From assembly GCF_030297675.1 (NCBI RefSeq), contig NZ_AP028142.1, positions 186,001 through 250,000 of the forward strand: DNA of 64,000 bases, given 5' to 3'. The notes beneath the pieces are model-generated. The model did no database searches, was not told the DNA's origin, and saw only the letters and a list, made by a program, of their open reading frames with translations. The first letter of the stretch is position 1; each line of letters begins with the position of its first letter. Below are positions 25,538 through 34,578 of this stretch, piece by piece. The translations under genes and the position numbers were made by a program. The DNA comes from Polynucleobacter sp. HIN11 (GTDB lineage: Bacteria > Pseudomonadota > Gammaproteobacteria > Burkholderiales > Burkholderiaceae).

Positions 25538-27874
25538 ATGAGTCAATCTGGCAATAAACCTAATCAAAATAAAGAAGAGCAAATTAAGGCTTTGCGTGAG
25601 GCTGCCCTTAAGTACCACGAGTTTCCGGTCCCCGGCAAAATATCAATTGCCCCCACCAAGCAATTAACCAATCAACGTGACCTTTCTTTGGCTTACACGC
25701 CAGGTGTAGCAGCGGCTTGTGAAGAAATCAAACGAGACCCTGCCACTGCATTTCGCTATACCGCTCGTGGTAATTTAGTTGGGGTGGTCACCAACGGTAC
25801 GGCCGTGTTGGGTTTGGGTGATATTGGCGCACTCGCCAGTAAGCCGGTGATGGAAGGCAAGGCGGTACTTTTTAAAAAGTTTGCTGGGATTGATGTGTTT
25901 GATATCGAGGTCAACGAAAGCGATCCCGATAAATTAGTTGAAGTAATTGCTGCCCTAGAGCCGACCTTTGGCGGAATTAACCTCGAGGATATTAAGGCCC
26001 CGGATTGCTTCTTGGTTGAGCGCAAACTCCGTGAGCGCATGAAGATTCCAGTCTTTCATGATGATCAACATGGCACAGCCATTGTGGTGGCAGCAGCGAT
26101 TCTCAATGGTCTAAAAGTTGTTGGTAAAGATATTACGAAGGTTAAGTTAGTGACATCCGGTGCCGGCGCGGCCGCGCTGGCCTGTTTGGAGTTATTGGTT
26201 CATCTTGGCTTACCTAAGAGCAATATCTGGGTAACCGATATTATCGGTGTGGTTTATGAGGGCCGCACTGAGCTCATGGATCCGCAGAAAACACCATTTG
26301 CGCAAAAGACCGACAAGCGCACCTTAGGCGATGTGATTGAAGGGGCTGATGTATTTTTGGGCTTATCGGCTGGTGGAGTTTTAAAGTCCGAGATGGTTGC
26401 CAAAATGGCAGATAAGCCACTTGTGTTTGCCTTAGCAAATCCAACCCCTGAGATCTTGCCGGAGGAGGTCAAGCTGGTTCGTCCCGATGCCGTAATGGCA
26501 ACTGGGCGAACGGATTACCCCAATCAAGTGAACAACGTCCTGTGCTTCCCATTCATCTTTCGCGGGGCTTTGGATGTTGGGGCAACCACCATTACCACTG
26601 AGATGGAAATCGCGGCAGTGAAGGCAATTGCTGAATTAGCTCAAGCAGAACAAAGTGATGTGGTGGCGGCGGTTTACAGTAGCGAGAACTTGGCTTTTGG
26701 CCCCGATTATTTAATTCCGAAACCGTTTGATCCGCGCCTAATTACGGTAATTGCACCAGCCGTTGCGAAGGCCGCCATGGACTGCGGAGTTGCAAGTCGA
26801 CCCATCAAAGATTTTGCTCTTTACAAAGATCAATTGCAGCAGTTTGTGTATCACTCGGGCACAGTCATGAAACCCTTGTTTGGGATTGCGAAGAAGATTC
26901 CGATGGAGCAAAAACGGATTGTCTTTTGTGAGGGTGAGGATGAACGTGTGATGCGTGCCGTGCAAATCATGCTCGACGAAAGTTTGGTGAACCCCATCCT
27001 CATTGGGCGTCCATCGGTGATTGAGCATCGCATCGAGAAATACGGCCTGCGCATGAAATCAGGCGTGGATATCGAGATCGTCAATCCGGAAAGTGATGTG
27101 CGCTATCGTGATTTTTGGCAAACTTATTTGCAACTCACTGAGCGTAAGGGGGTGACCGAGTCCTTCGCGAAGCTCGAGATGCGCCGCCGCAATACTTTAA
27201 TTGGCTCTATTCTCCTCAAAAAAGGGCAGGCCGATGGCATGATTTGCGGCACGATCAGCAACACTGCCATGCACTTGAAATACATTGATGAGGTCATTGG
27301 TCATGAACCGGGTGCAACAGTGTATGGAGCAATGTCGGGGCTGATACTGCCGAATCGCCAAGTCTTCTTGGTAGATACCCATGTCAATATTGATCCAAGC
27401 GCTGCCGAGTTAGCTGAAATCACACTCTTAGCTGCGAGCGAGATGCGCAAGTTGGGTATGACCCCGAAAGTTGCCTTACTTTCGCATTCGAACTTTGGTT
27501 CCAGTGATGCGCCATCGGCTGCAAAAATGCGTGAGGTATTGGCGATTTTGCAAAAAGCTGCTCCTGAGCTTGAGGTGGATGGTGAAATGCACGGTGATTG
27601 TGCGCTGGACCCGGAAATTCGGGCTGGTGCGATTACAAACTCAAGCTTGCGTGGAGAGGCCAATTTATTGGTCTTGCCCAATATTGATGCCGCCAATATT
27701 TCCTATAACTTATTGAAAACTGCCGCTGGTAATGGTGTTGCAATCGGACCACTTTTGCTCGGGGTTGCAAAACCGATTCATATTTTGACTCCGGCAGCCA
27801 CGGTGCGTCGGATTGTCAATGTGAGCACACTTGCGGTTGTAGAGGCTGCTACCCAATCCAAGGGCTTATTTTAA
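25538..27874 (+). CDS. maeB: NADP-dependent malic enzyme with C-terminal phosphotransacetylase-like domain
   Basis: Decarboxylates malate to pyruvate, giving NADPH. The 778 residues match the MaeB hybrid form (E. coli 759). The malic enzyme part (residues 1 to about 430) shows AYTPGVAAACEEI, VTNGTAVLGLGDIGALASKP, FHDDQHGTAIVVAAA and ALANPTPEILPEE. The rest resembles phosphotransacetylase (FCEGEDERVMRA, SHSNFGSSDAPSAAKMREV), a domain thought to be regulatory in these hybrids. It is transcribed alone. Confidence 0.96.
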   Translation: MSQSGNKPNQNKEEQIKALREAALKYHEFPVPGKISIAPTKQLTNQRDLSLAYTPGVAAACEEIKRDPATAFRYTARGNLVGVVTNGTAVLGLGDIGALASKPVMEGKAVLFKKFAGIDVFDIEVNESDPDKLVEVIAALEPTFGGINLEDIKAPDCFLVERKLRERMKIPVFHDDQHGTAIVVAAAILNGLKVVGKDITKVKLVTSGAGAAALACLELLVHLGLPKSNIWVTDIIGVVYEGRTELMDPQKTPFAQKTDKRTLGDVIEGADVFLGLSAGGVLKSEMVAKMADKPLVFALANPTPEILPEEVKLVRPDAVMATGRTDYPNQVNNVLCFPFIFRGALDVGATTITTEMEIAAVKAIAELAQAEQSDVVAAVYSSENLAFGPDYLIPKPFDPRLITVIAPAVAKAAMDCGVASRPIKDFALYKDQLQQFVYHSGTVMKPLFGIAKKIPMEQKRIVFCEGEDERVMRAVQIMLDESLVNPILIGRPSVIEHRIEKYGLRMKSGVDIEIVNPESDVRYRDFWQTYLQLTERKGVTESFAKLEMRRRNTLIGSILLKKGQADGMICGTISNTAMHLKYIDEVIGHEPGATVYGAMSGLILPNRQVFLVDTHVNIDPSAAELAEITLLAASEMRKLGMTPKVALLSHSNFGSSDAPSAAKMREVLAILQKAAPELEVDGEMHGDCALDPEIRAGAITNSSLRGEANLLVLPNIDAANISYNLLKTAAGNGVAIGPLLLGVAKPIHILTPAATVRRIVNVSTLAVVEAATQSKGLF

Positions 27875-27916
27875 AAGGGAAATATACTTAGTAAGTAGTC
27901 GCTCACTTTTAAATTA

Positions 27917-27930
27917 TTGATAAAAATCAA
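27917..27930. promoter_or_regulatory. Consensus FNR-type binding site
   Basis: TTGAT-AAAA-ATCAA matches the FNR consensus TTGAT-N4-ATCAA at every defined base. The palindrome extends to eight bases per arm (27914-27933). It lies 43 bases after the maeB stop and about 70 bases before the barstar-like start, in front of the candidate promoter at 27961-27989. FNR/ANR-type regulators respond to oxygen or nitric oxide; whether this genome encodes one cannot be seen here. Confidence 0.6.
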
Positions 27931-27960
27931 TAACTTATCAAATTAGTTCTTGGATTAGGC

Positions 27961-27989
27961 TTGATTTAGGGGCGGGATAAGGGTAATCT
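27961..27989 (+). promoter_or_regulatory. Candidate promoter of the barstar-like gene
   Basis: TTGATT (27961-27966) and TAATCT (27984-27989) are separated by 17 bases. Transcription would begin around 27996, almost at the ATG at 28000. No Shine-Dalgarno sequence is visible, so a leaderless mRNA is likely if this promoter is right. The FNR-type site would be centred near -72, a position used by class I activators. Confidence 0.45.
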
Positions 27990-27999
27990 ACTATCCATC

Positions 28000-28620
28000 A
28001 TGAATATTCTTCCTGAAAACATTACTTCAGCAAGCGTCGAAGATCACAGCCGCGCAGAAAATTGGGACAGAAATGATCAAGCCGATCGCGAGATCTCGGC
28101 GGCGAGCATTTATGCCCAAGGTGGTCTGTCGCGTCTCCAGACCTATGCTGCCAATCAAGACCTAGGAAAAAAAGTGACAGCTTCTTGGCGTGCTGCTTTG
28201 GCTATGAGGGATGCCGGTCCCCCAGCAATGTTGCGCAGTGTGCGCCCCAATATCGTGCAATCGATTCGTGCATTCAGAACTAGTGACCTAGCTGAGGCTG
28301 CCACTGAACTTGGACAGCACTTTGTGTATGCAAGCTGCACCAATGCCAATACCAAGGGTGAGGTGCTCGAAGCAATCGCGAACGCCTATATGTTTACCAA
28401 GCAGCAGGCTAAAAACTTTGATCCCCTGTTAGATGCTCTGACAACCTTGGTTGACAAAGCTGGTCCTCAGCCAGGTTTTGTGGTGGTCCTCGAGGGTTTG
28501 CCTTGCACTCAAAAGTTTGACAAAGAAGCCAGGGAGACTCTCCTAGATGTGTTCCGCGATGCCGTTGAGTTTTGGTCAGAGCGCCGCGTCCCATATCGAG
28601 TCTTTTACTCGTTCGCTTAA
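28000..28620 (+). CDS. Barstar-like protein
   Basis: A 206-residue soluble protein. The C-terminal half (from about residue 107) resembles the barstar family of ribonuclease inhibitors: a strand HFVYASCT, a helix containing LDALTTLVDKAG, a strand FVVVLEGLPC, and the final helix-strand DVFRDAVEFWSERRVPYRVFYSF. Residues 1-106 form an extension that barstar lacks. No barnase-like ribonuclease gene is nearby. Similar proteins are annotated as barstar family in Burkholderiales, but their function is not established to my knowledge. It overlaps the convergent rsmE stop by four bases. The call is moderately sure and the target unknown. Confidence 0.6.
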   Translation: MNILPENITSASVEDHSRAENWDRNDQADREISAASIYAQGGLSRLQTYAANQDLGKKVTASWRAALAMRDAGPPAMLRSVRPNIVQSIRAFRTSDLAEAATELGQHFVYASCTNANTKGEVLEAIANAYMFTKQQAKNFDPLLDALTTLVDKAGPQPGFVVVLEGLPCTQKFDKEARETLLDVFRDAVEFWSERRVPYRVFYSFA

Positions 28621-29369
28621 CTCGTCTTTAAGCTCCAAATACTCTCTACGGCTGAGATCGTAACGATCCCAGCCGTTTCCGTTCGTAGAATGCGTGGACC
28701 AAGTGATAAGGCGGTAAAACCAGCCTGTTTGGCATATTCCTCTTCCTCAGGGCAAAATCCTCCCTCTGGACCAATCGCAAGTGCAATGCTTTGGGGTGGA
28801 TGCCGATTTAGAAATTGATGCAGCGAATCGGTGGTCGTTGTGCTCAAAAGGATTTTTAACCCAGCCACACTTTGTTTGAATGCATCCCGAGGATGTTGGA
28901 TTGCATTAACTTCTGGAATGACGCTGCGATCGCATTGCTCACACGCCGCTTGCGCGATTGCCTGCCAATGAAGCAGACGTTTTTCTAGTCGCTTTGAGTC
29001 ATGTTTGAGTTTGACCACCGAGCGCTCACACTCAATGGGGGTGATGCTTGTCGCCCCCGTTTCAACAGCTTTCTCGATGACCCAATCCATTTTGTCACCG
29101 CTGGCAAGTCCCTGAATTAGATCTATGCGATAAGGGAGCTCGCGCTGGCGATCTTCTTGGATTTGTTCAATTTCAATCTGGGAATAGGTTTCGTTCGTTC
29201 TGGAGACTCTTCCTACCGCGGTATGGCCTTTACCATCAAACACAGTGAATACATCATCTGCTCCGATACGACGAACGCGTAAGTGATGGGCTAAATCATT
29301 ATCAACTGGTAGAAGTTGTTTTGGTAGATTAGATTGGGCCCAATCACCTGCTAGGTAGAACTGTGGCAT
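28617..29369 (-). CDS. rsmE: 16S rRNA (uracil-1498-N3)-methyltransferase
   Basis: Methylates U1498 of 16S rRNA in the 30S subunit. The 250 residues match E. coli RsmE (243). An N-terminal PUA-like region (HLRVRRIGADDVFTVFDGKG) is followed by a SPOUT knot domain, with LAIGPEGGFCPEEEEYA and LGPRILRTETAGI forming the SAM-binding knot. It lies 26 bases downstream of fur on the same strand. Confidence 0.95.
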   Translation of the reverse strand: MPQFYLAGDWAQSNLPKQLLPVDNDLAHHLRVRRIGADDVFTVFDGKGHTAVGRVSRTNETYSQIEIEQIQEDRQRELPYRIDLIQGLASGDKMDWVIEKAVETGATSITPIECERSVVKLKHDSKRLEKRLLHWQAIAQAACEQCDRSVIPEVNAIQHPRDAFKQSVAGLKILLSTTTTDSLHQFLNRHPPQSIALAIGPEGGFCPEEEEYAKQAGFTALSLGPRILRTETAGIVTISAVESIWSLKTS

Positions 29370-29395
29370 ACAAGCTCAGTGAGTAATTGGATCAA

Positions 29396-29845
29396 TTACT
29401 TTTTCTTATTGCGACAGTTCTTTTTCTGGCAATGACCATACATCGCCAGAGAATGCTCTTGGAGCTTAAACCCGAGGGATTTGGCAATTTCGTTTTGGCG
29501 TTTTTCAATGGCCGAATCCACAAACTCCTCGACATGACCACAGTCAAGGCACACAAGATGGTCGTGATGATTTCCTTCATTAAGCTCATAAATGGCTCGG
29601 CTATCCCCCTTACTCGACTCAAAATGGCTTCTTAGCAGGATTCCGGCTTGCTCAAATTGGGTTAAAACGCGATAGACCGTGGCTAAGCCGATATCGGAGT
29701 TATCCTTCACAAGTGCCATGTAGACCTCTTCGGCACTAAAGTGCGAATCCGCGTTTTCCTGAAAAAACTCAAGGACTTTCATCCGTGGCGCCGTGACTTT
29801 TAGACCGATTTCACGGAGGTCGGTGGGGGTGGCGTTTTGGCTCAT
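29396..29845 (-). CDS. fur: Ferric uptake regulator Fur
   Basis: An iron-responsive repressor with an N-terminal winged helix and C-terminal dimer and metal domain. The 149 residues equal the E. coli protein (148). LREIGLKVTAPRMKVLEFF and LATVYRVLTQFEQAGI are the DNA-binding part, and NHHDHLVCLDCGHVEEF contains metal ligands and the first Cys pair. A second Cys pair (HCQKKNCRN) is at the C terminus. It is divergent from bamE with 70 bases between them, a conserved pairing in betaproteobacteria. Confidence 0.97.
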   Translation of the reverse strand: MSQNATPTDLREIGLKVTAPRMKVLEFFQENADSHFSAEEVYMALVKDNSDIGLATVYRVLTQFEQAGILLRSHFESSKGDSRAIYELNEGNHHDHLVCLDCGHVEEFVDSAIEKRQNEIAKSLGFKLQEHSLAMYGHCQKKNCRNKKK

Positions 29846-29915
29846 ACGATTTGGCTCGATTGGCAGGTTTGGGCGCTAAAATCAGATACTTAATGATACG
29901 TTGAACTGTTGACCC

Positions 29916-30512
29916 ATGCAGATTAGCATTTTTACTTGCCGCAAGCCAAATCGAGCTTTTGCATCACGGATGTTGATCGTGTTGTGCGCCTGTCTTGGTT
30001 TGGGTGCGTGTACCTCGGCGGTTGACAATACTCAGCGAGCTTGGATGAATACTATTTTCCAGCCGTATGTCCCCGATGTGGTTCAAGGCAACTTTATTTC
30101 CAGTGAGCAATATGCTCAATTAAAAGTAGGTATGAGTCGAGAGCAGGTGCGCCAAATTATGGGTACCCCATTATTAGCGAGTTATTTTCATGCCAATCGC
30201 TGGGACTATGTATTTGAGTTTAAGCGCGAGGGTCAGACCATCGGTAAGGAGAGACGCGTCACATTATTTTTTGAAGGCGATAAGCTCGTGAAGTTTGATG
30301 GCGATGCCTTACCTACTGAAGTAGAGCTTGTGGCCGAGATTGACAACTATGCGCGGGAGAAGCGCAGTTTTTGGGAAGTGCTAACGGGTAAAAATAAACC
30401 ACCCAAGCCAGTAAAGAGGCCACCCCCTGAAGTGATGGTGACTAGCCAGCCTAATAATTTGCCGGTCCCAACACCGCAGCCTGATGTGGTGATCACCCCT
30501 GTTAAAAATTAA
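29916..30512 (+). CDS. bamE: Outer-membrane assembly lipoprotein BamE
   Basis: A lipoprotein subunit of the BAM complex that inserts beta-barrel proteins. A signal peptide ends in the lipobox LGAC, so Cys32 would be lipidated. The SmpA/BamE domain follows with LKVGMSREQVRQIMGTP and RWDYVFEFKREGQ. At 198 residues it is much longer than E. coli BamE (113) because of a Pro-rich tail from about residue 153 (KPPKPVKRPPPEVMV) with no known fold. It heads the long forward run through dapB, leuS, lptE, holA and proA. Confidence 0.93.
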   Translation: MQISIFTCRKPNRAFASRMLIVLCACLGLGACTSAVDNTQRAWMNTIFQPYVPDVVQGNFISSEQYAQLKVGMSREQVRQIMGTPLLASYFHANRWDYVFEFKREGQTIGKERRVTLFFEGDKLVKFDGDALPTEVELVAEIDNYAREKRSFWEVLTGKNKPPKPVKRPPPEVMVTSQPNNLPVPTPQPDVVITPVKN

Positions 30513-30526
30513 TTAGAGAGCTAGCG

Positions 30527-31330
30527 ATGCCAATGAAATTTGCAGTTGCGGGCGCAACCGGAAAAATGGGCAAAATGCTCATCGACACGATTTTGAGATC
30601 ATCCAATGCGCAATTAACCGGTGCCCTTGAGCATCCTAGTTGCCCCTTATTAGGAACGGATGCGGGAGCATTTTTAGGTCAACAAACCAATGTCTTGATT
30701 ACGTCTGATTTGGCCAAAGGATTAGCGGGTGCCGAGTATTTAATTGATTTCACAAGGCCCGAAGGAACTCTATTGCATCTTGAAGCTGCAAAGCTGGCAG
30801 GTGTCAAAATGATTATTGGCACGACTGGTTTTACTGCTGAGCAACTGCAACAGCTTCGCGGTGCGACCGACACTATTGCTATCGTATTTGCGCCTAATAT
30901 GAGCGTGGGTGTAAATGCCACCCTCAAAATTTTGCAAGTCGCCGCCCAGTTGCTTAACCAGGGGTATGACATCGAAATTGTGGAAGCGCATCATCGGCAC
31001 AAAGTGGATGCACCTTCAGGAACGGCCATCAAAATGGGTGAGGTGATTGCGAAGGCCCAAGGTCATTCCCTAGCTGATCTGGCGGTGTATGCCCGTGAGG
31101 GTCACACTGGTGAGCGGAAGCCAGGCACCATTGGTTTTGCAACGATACGGGGTGGTGATATCGTGGGTGATCACACCGTGATCTTTGCCGGTGAGGGTGA
31201 GCGCATCGAAATTAGCCATCGCTCCACAAGCCGTCAATCGTATGCCGAGGGCGCCTTACGAGCCGCTGCTTTTTTGCAAAACCAACCTAAGGGCTGGTTT
31301 GATATGCAAGACGTCTTAGGCCTCAAATAA
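30527..31330 (+). CDS. dapB: 4-hydroxy-tetrahydrodipicolinate reductase
   Basis: Reduces the dihydrodipicolinate-type intermediate in lysine and diaminopimelate synthesis, which also supplies peptidoglycan. The 267 residues match the family (E. coli 273). The NAD(P) loop is VAGATGKMGKMLID, GTTGFTAEQL follows, and the catalytic and substrate block is EAHHRHKVDAPSGTAIKMGE. It starts 14 bases after bamE. Confidence 0.97.
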   Translation: MPMKFAVAGATGKMGKMLIDTILRSSNAQLTGALEHPSCPLLGTDAGAFLGQQTNVLITSDLAKGLAGAEYLIDFTRPEGTLLHLEAAKLAGVKMIIGTTGFTAEQLQQLRGATDTIAIVFAPNMSVGVNATLKILQVAAQLLNQGYDIEIVEAHHRHKVDAPSGTAIKMGEVIAKAQGHSLADLAVYAREGHTGERKPGTIGFATIRGGDIVGDHTVIFAGEGERIEISHRSTSRQSYAEGALRAAAFLQNQPKGWFDMQDVLGLK

Positions 31331-31357
31331 TTTAATCCCTAACAACAAGAACAATTA

Positions 31358-34024
31358 ATGGATAAACATCAGGCTAAAGATTACGATTTTCGGAGTATTG
31401 AAGCGCGTGCACATCATGAGTGGCAAGCTAAGGATGTCTATCGTGTTAGTGAAGATGCAAAGACATCCACTGGTCAATTAAAGCCGAAGTTCTATGCCTG
31501 TTCGATGCTGCCTTATCCCTCCGGTAAGTTGCATATGGGTCATGTGCGCAACTACACCATCAATGATGTGATGGCGCGCCAACTGCGGATGCAAGGCTAC
31601 AACGTCTTAATGCCGATGGGTTGGGACGCATTTGGTATGCCGGCCGAGAATGCCGCACTTCAGAATAATGTGCCACCCGCACAATGGACCTATCAAAATA
31701 TTGATTACATGCGTGGTCAGATGGCAGCGATGGGGTTAGCAATTGATTGGTCACGGGAGATTGCAACGTGCAAGCCTGATTACTACCGTTGGAACCAGTG
31801 GCTATTTTTGAAGATGCTTGAAAAAGGCATTGCCTATCGCAAAACCCAAACCGTCAACTGGGATCCAGTAGATCAAACCGTTTTAGCGAATGAGCAAGTG
31901 ATCGATGGCCGTGGTTGGCGCTCGGGCGCCTTGGTTGAAAAGCGGGAGATCCCTGGGTACTACCTCAATATTACTGCGTATGCTGAAGAGTTATTAACGG
32001 GACTCGATGATCTAGCATGGCCTGAGCGCGTCAAGATCATGCAACAAAACTGGATTGGTAAAAGCCATGGAGTACGCTTTGCATTTACTCATCAAGTTCA
32101 GGATGATGCCGGCCGTTTCATTAACGATGGCAAGATGTATGTGTTCACCACACGCGCGGATACCATCATGGGCGTCACGTTTTGTGCGGTTGCTGCCGAG
32201 CATCCCTTGGCTGCCAAGGCGGCACAAACCAATCCAGCATTAGCGCAATTCATTGAACGTTGCAAAACCGGGAGTGTGATTGAAGCCGATCTGGCGACCC
32301 AAGAAAAAGAGGGCATGCCAACCGGTTTGTATGTGACCCATCCCTTAACCAATGAGCCAATTCCGCTATGGGTTGGTAATTACGTACTGATGTCGTATGG
32401 CGATGGTGCGGTGATGGGGGTTCCCGCCCACGATGAGCGCGACTTTGCCTTTGCTAATAAATACCATTTACCTATTAAGCAGGTAATCGCGGTTAAAGGG
32501 GTAACCGATCTTTTTAATACCTCGCACTGGCAAGAGTGGTATGCACAAAAAGAGAACACCGAGTGTATTTACAGCGGGCCCTATGACCGCTTATCGTACC
32601 CAGATGCTGTGCAAGCCGTTGCCAGAGATCTGAAAGAGCGAGGCCTTGGTGAGCTAAAAACAACCTATCGCTTGCGCGATTGGGGCATTTCTCGACAGCG
32701 CTATTGGGGGACTCCAATCCCCATGATTCACTGCACTGATTGTGGCGAAGTGCCAGTTCCTGAGTCGGATTTACCTGTGGTCTTGCCCGAAGACTGCGTG
32801 CCAGATGGTTCTGGTAATCCTCTCAATAAACGTCAAGATTTTTTAAAAGTCGATTGTCCGAAGTGCGGTAAGCCTGCACGGCGTGAGACCGACACCATGG
32901 ATACCTTTGTAGATTCCTCATGGTATTTCATGCGCTATACCGGTCCCGATGCAAAAAGTATGGTGGACTCTCGTAATGACTATTGGATGCCAATGGATCA
33001 ATACATTGGCGGAATTGAGCATGCGATCTTGCATCTGCTGTACGCTCGGTTTTGGACCAAGGTAATGCGCGATTTAGGTTTGGTGCGTTTTGATGAGCCT
33101 TTTCTAAATCTCCTCACGCAGGGGATGGTTCTTAACGAAACCTTCTATAAAGAAGATTCGAGTGGCAAAAAGCAATGGGTTAATCCTGCTGATGTCGAGC
33201 TTGATCTTGATGAGAAGGGACGACCCATTGCAGCTAAGCTCATCAAGGATGGCTCACCAGTCAATATCGGTGGTGTCGAGAAGATGGCCAAAAGCAAAAA
33301 TAATGGCGTTGATCCGCAAGCCCTGATTGATCAGTATGGCGCTGATACGGCACGGCTATTTACGATGTTTGCCGCTCCACCTGAGCAGCAACTCGAGTGG
33401 TCGGGTGCTGGTGTAGAGGGTGCTTCTCGGTTCCTGCGTCGTTTATGGAGCTATGCGAGTTCGCAAGCGGAATCTTTACAAGCAGTACATTCGTCCCTTC
33501 CAAGCGATCTCAATGCTAACGAAAAAGAGCTGCGCTTTGAAGTGCATACGATTTTGAAGCAGGCTAATTTTGATTATCAACGTCGCCAGTACAACACCGT
33601 GGTCTCGGCTGCCATGAAGATGTTGAATGTGTTAGAGCCCTTTAAGTTAAATCAGGATGTAAATTCGATTCGTCCTGAAGTGCTTTCGGAATCACTCGGA
33701 ATTTTGCTACGCATTTTGTATCCCGTTGTTCCACACTGCACCTATGCGTTGTGGGAAGACCTTGGATTTGCCAAGCACTTTGGCTCTTTATTGGATGCAC
33801 CTTGGCCGCAAGTGGATGAGTCTGCTTTGATTCGGTCGGAGATTGAGTTGGTGTTGCAAATTAATGGCAAACACCGAGGCCAAATCAAGGTACCAGCCGA
33901 TGCCTCAAAAGATACGATTGAGGCTATTAGCTTACAGTCAGAGCCTGTTTTGCGACTCTTAAACGGTGCGGCGCCCAAGAAGATCGTTGTGGTTCCGGGC
34001 CGCTTAGTGAATGTGGTTGCATAA
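31358..34024 (+). CDS. leuS: Leucyl-tRNA synthetase
   Basis: Charges tRNA-Leu and edits mischarged products. At 888 residues it is slightly longer than E. coli LeuS (860). The class I HIGH motif is PYPSGKLHMGHVRNY near residue 54. The CP1 editing domain follows (FTTRADTIMGVTF, GVPAHDERDFAFA), and the zinc region includes CTDCGEVPVP and CPKCGKPARRETDTMDTF. The KMSKS loop reads EKMAKSKNNGVDPQALI, with Ala in place of the first Ser. It ends with the anticodon-binding and C-terminal domains. lptE follows immediately. Confidence 0.97.
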   Translation: MDKHQAKDYDFRSIEARAHHEWQAKDVYRVSEDAKTSTGQLKPKFYACSMLPYPSGKLHMGHVRNYTINDVMARQLRMQGYNVLMPMGWDAFGMPAENAALQNNVPPAQWTYQNIDYMRGQMAAMGLAIDWSREIATCKPDYYRWNQWLFLKMLEKGIAYRKTQTVNWDPVDQTVLANEQVIDGRGWRSGALVEKREIPGYYLNITAYAEELLTGLDDLAWPERVKIMQQNWIGKSHGVRFAFTHQVQDDAGRFINDGKMYVFTTRADTIMGVTFCAVAAEHPLAAKAAQTNPALAQFIERCKTGSVIEADLATQEKEGMPTGLYVTHPLTNEPIPLWVGNYVLMSYGDGAVMGVPAHDERDFAFANKYHLPIKQVIAVKGVTDLFNTSHWQEWYAQKENTECIYSGPYDRLSYPDAVQAVARDLKERGLGELKTTYRLRDWGISRQRYWGTPIPMIHCTDCGEVPVPESDLPVVLPEDCVPDGSGNPLNKRQDFLKVDCPKCGKPARRETDTMDTFVDSSWYFMRYTGPDAKSMVDSRNDYWMPMDQYIGGIEHAILHLLYARFWTKVMRDLGLVRFDEPFLNLLTQGMVLNETFYKEDSSGKKQWVNPADVELDLDEKGRPIAAKLIKDGSPVNIGGVEKMAKSKNNGVDPQALIDQYGADTARLFTMFAAPPEQQLEWSGAGVEGASRFLRRLWSYASSQAESLQAVHSSLPSDLNANEKELRFEVHTILKQANFDYQRRQYNTVVSAAMKMLNVLEPFKLNQDVNSIRPEVLSESLGILLRILYPVVPHCTYALWEDLGFAKHFGSLLDAPWPQVDESALIRSEIELVLQINGKHRGQIKVPADASKDTIEAISLQSEPVLRLLNGAAPKKIVVVPGRLVNVVA

Positions 34025-34028
34025 GCAG

Positions 34029-34556
34029 ATGAGCGTACCTCATAATTTCAATCGTCGCCTGCTGCTAAGAAGTAGCCTTTTTGGCTTCATAACAGTTTTT
34101 GGATTGTCTGCATGTGGTTTTCGTTTACGTGGCTCTGTCACTATTCCCTATAAATCGATTTTGATTTCAGGGCGACCATCGCCCCAATTACGTTTTGACC
34201 TCGAGCGCATTATTTCGACAGGAACAAATGCAAAGGTAGTCACCTCGGGTAAGGATGCCGATTTGATTCTGGATATTGTGAGCGAAGATAGTACTCGGCA
34301 AATTTTGACCTATACCTCGACGGGTCAGATTTCTGCGTATCGACTCAATAATCGGGTCGTGTTCCGCGCTTTTGATAATACGGGTGCCGAAGTCATTCCA
34401 GAATCCGATATCTATGTGATACGGGATCTCGATTTCACTGTGGCAACTGTATTGTCTGCCGATATCCAGCAACAACAATTTTTAGAGAGCATGCGTTCTG
34501 ATTTGGCGCTGCAGATCTTGCGTCGCATTGCCACCCTAGGTCGGGTGAGTAAATAA
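34029..34556 (+). CDS. lptE: LPS-assembly lipoprotein LptE
   Basis: The plug lipoprotein of the LptD translocon that places lipopolysaccharide in the outer leaflet. With ATG 34029 the product is 175 residues with a signal peptide (FNRRLLLRSSLFGFITVFG) and lipobox LSAC. An ATG at 34011 would overlap leuS and add six residues. Downstream, GFRLRGSVTIPYKSILI and FLESMRSDLALQILRRI fit the family. Conservation is low in general, but the position between leuS and holA is diagnostic. Confidence 0.9.
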   Translation: MSVPHNFNRRLLLRSSLFGFITVFGLSACGFRLRGSVTIPYKSILISGRPSPQLRFDLERIISTGTNAKVVTSGKDADLILDIVSEDSTRQILTYTSTGQISAYRLNNRVVFRAFDNTGAEVIPESDIYVIRDLDFTVATVLSADIQQQQFLESMRSDLALQILRRIATLGRVSK

Positions 34557-34578
34557 ATTTTCTATTTGATCGATTTCA

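Noticed and set aside
29846..29915. Possible Fur box in the fur/bamE gap (GATACTTAATGATACG)
   Set aside because: Only a few hexamer positions match the Fur consensus and the palindrome is poor; autoregulation cannot be claimed from this.
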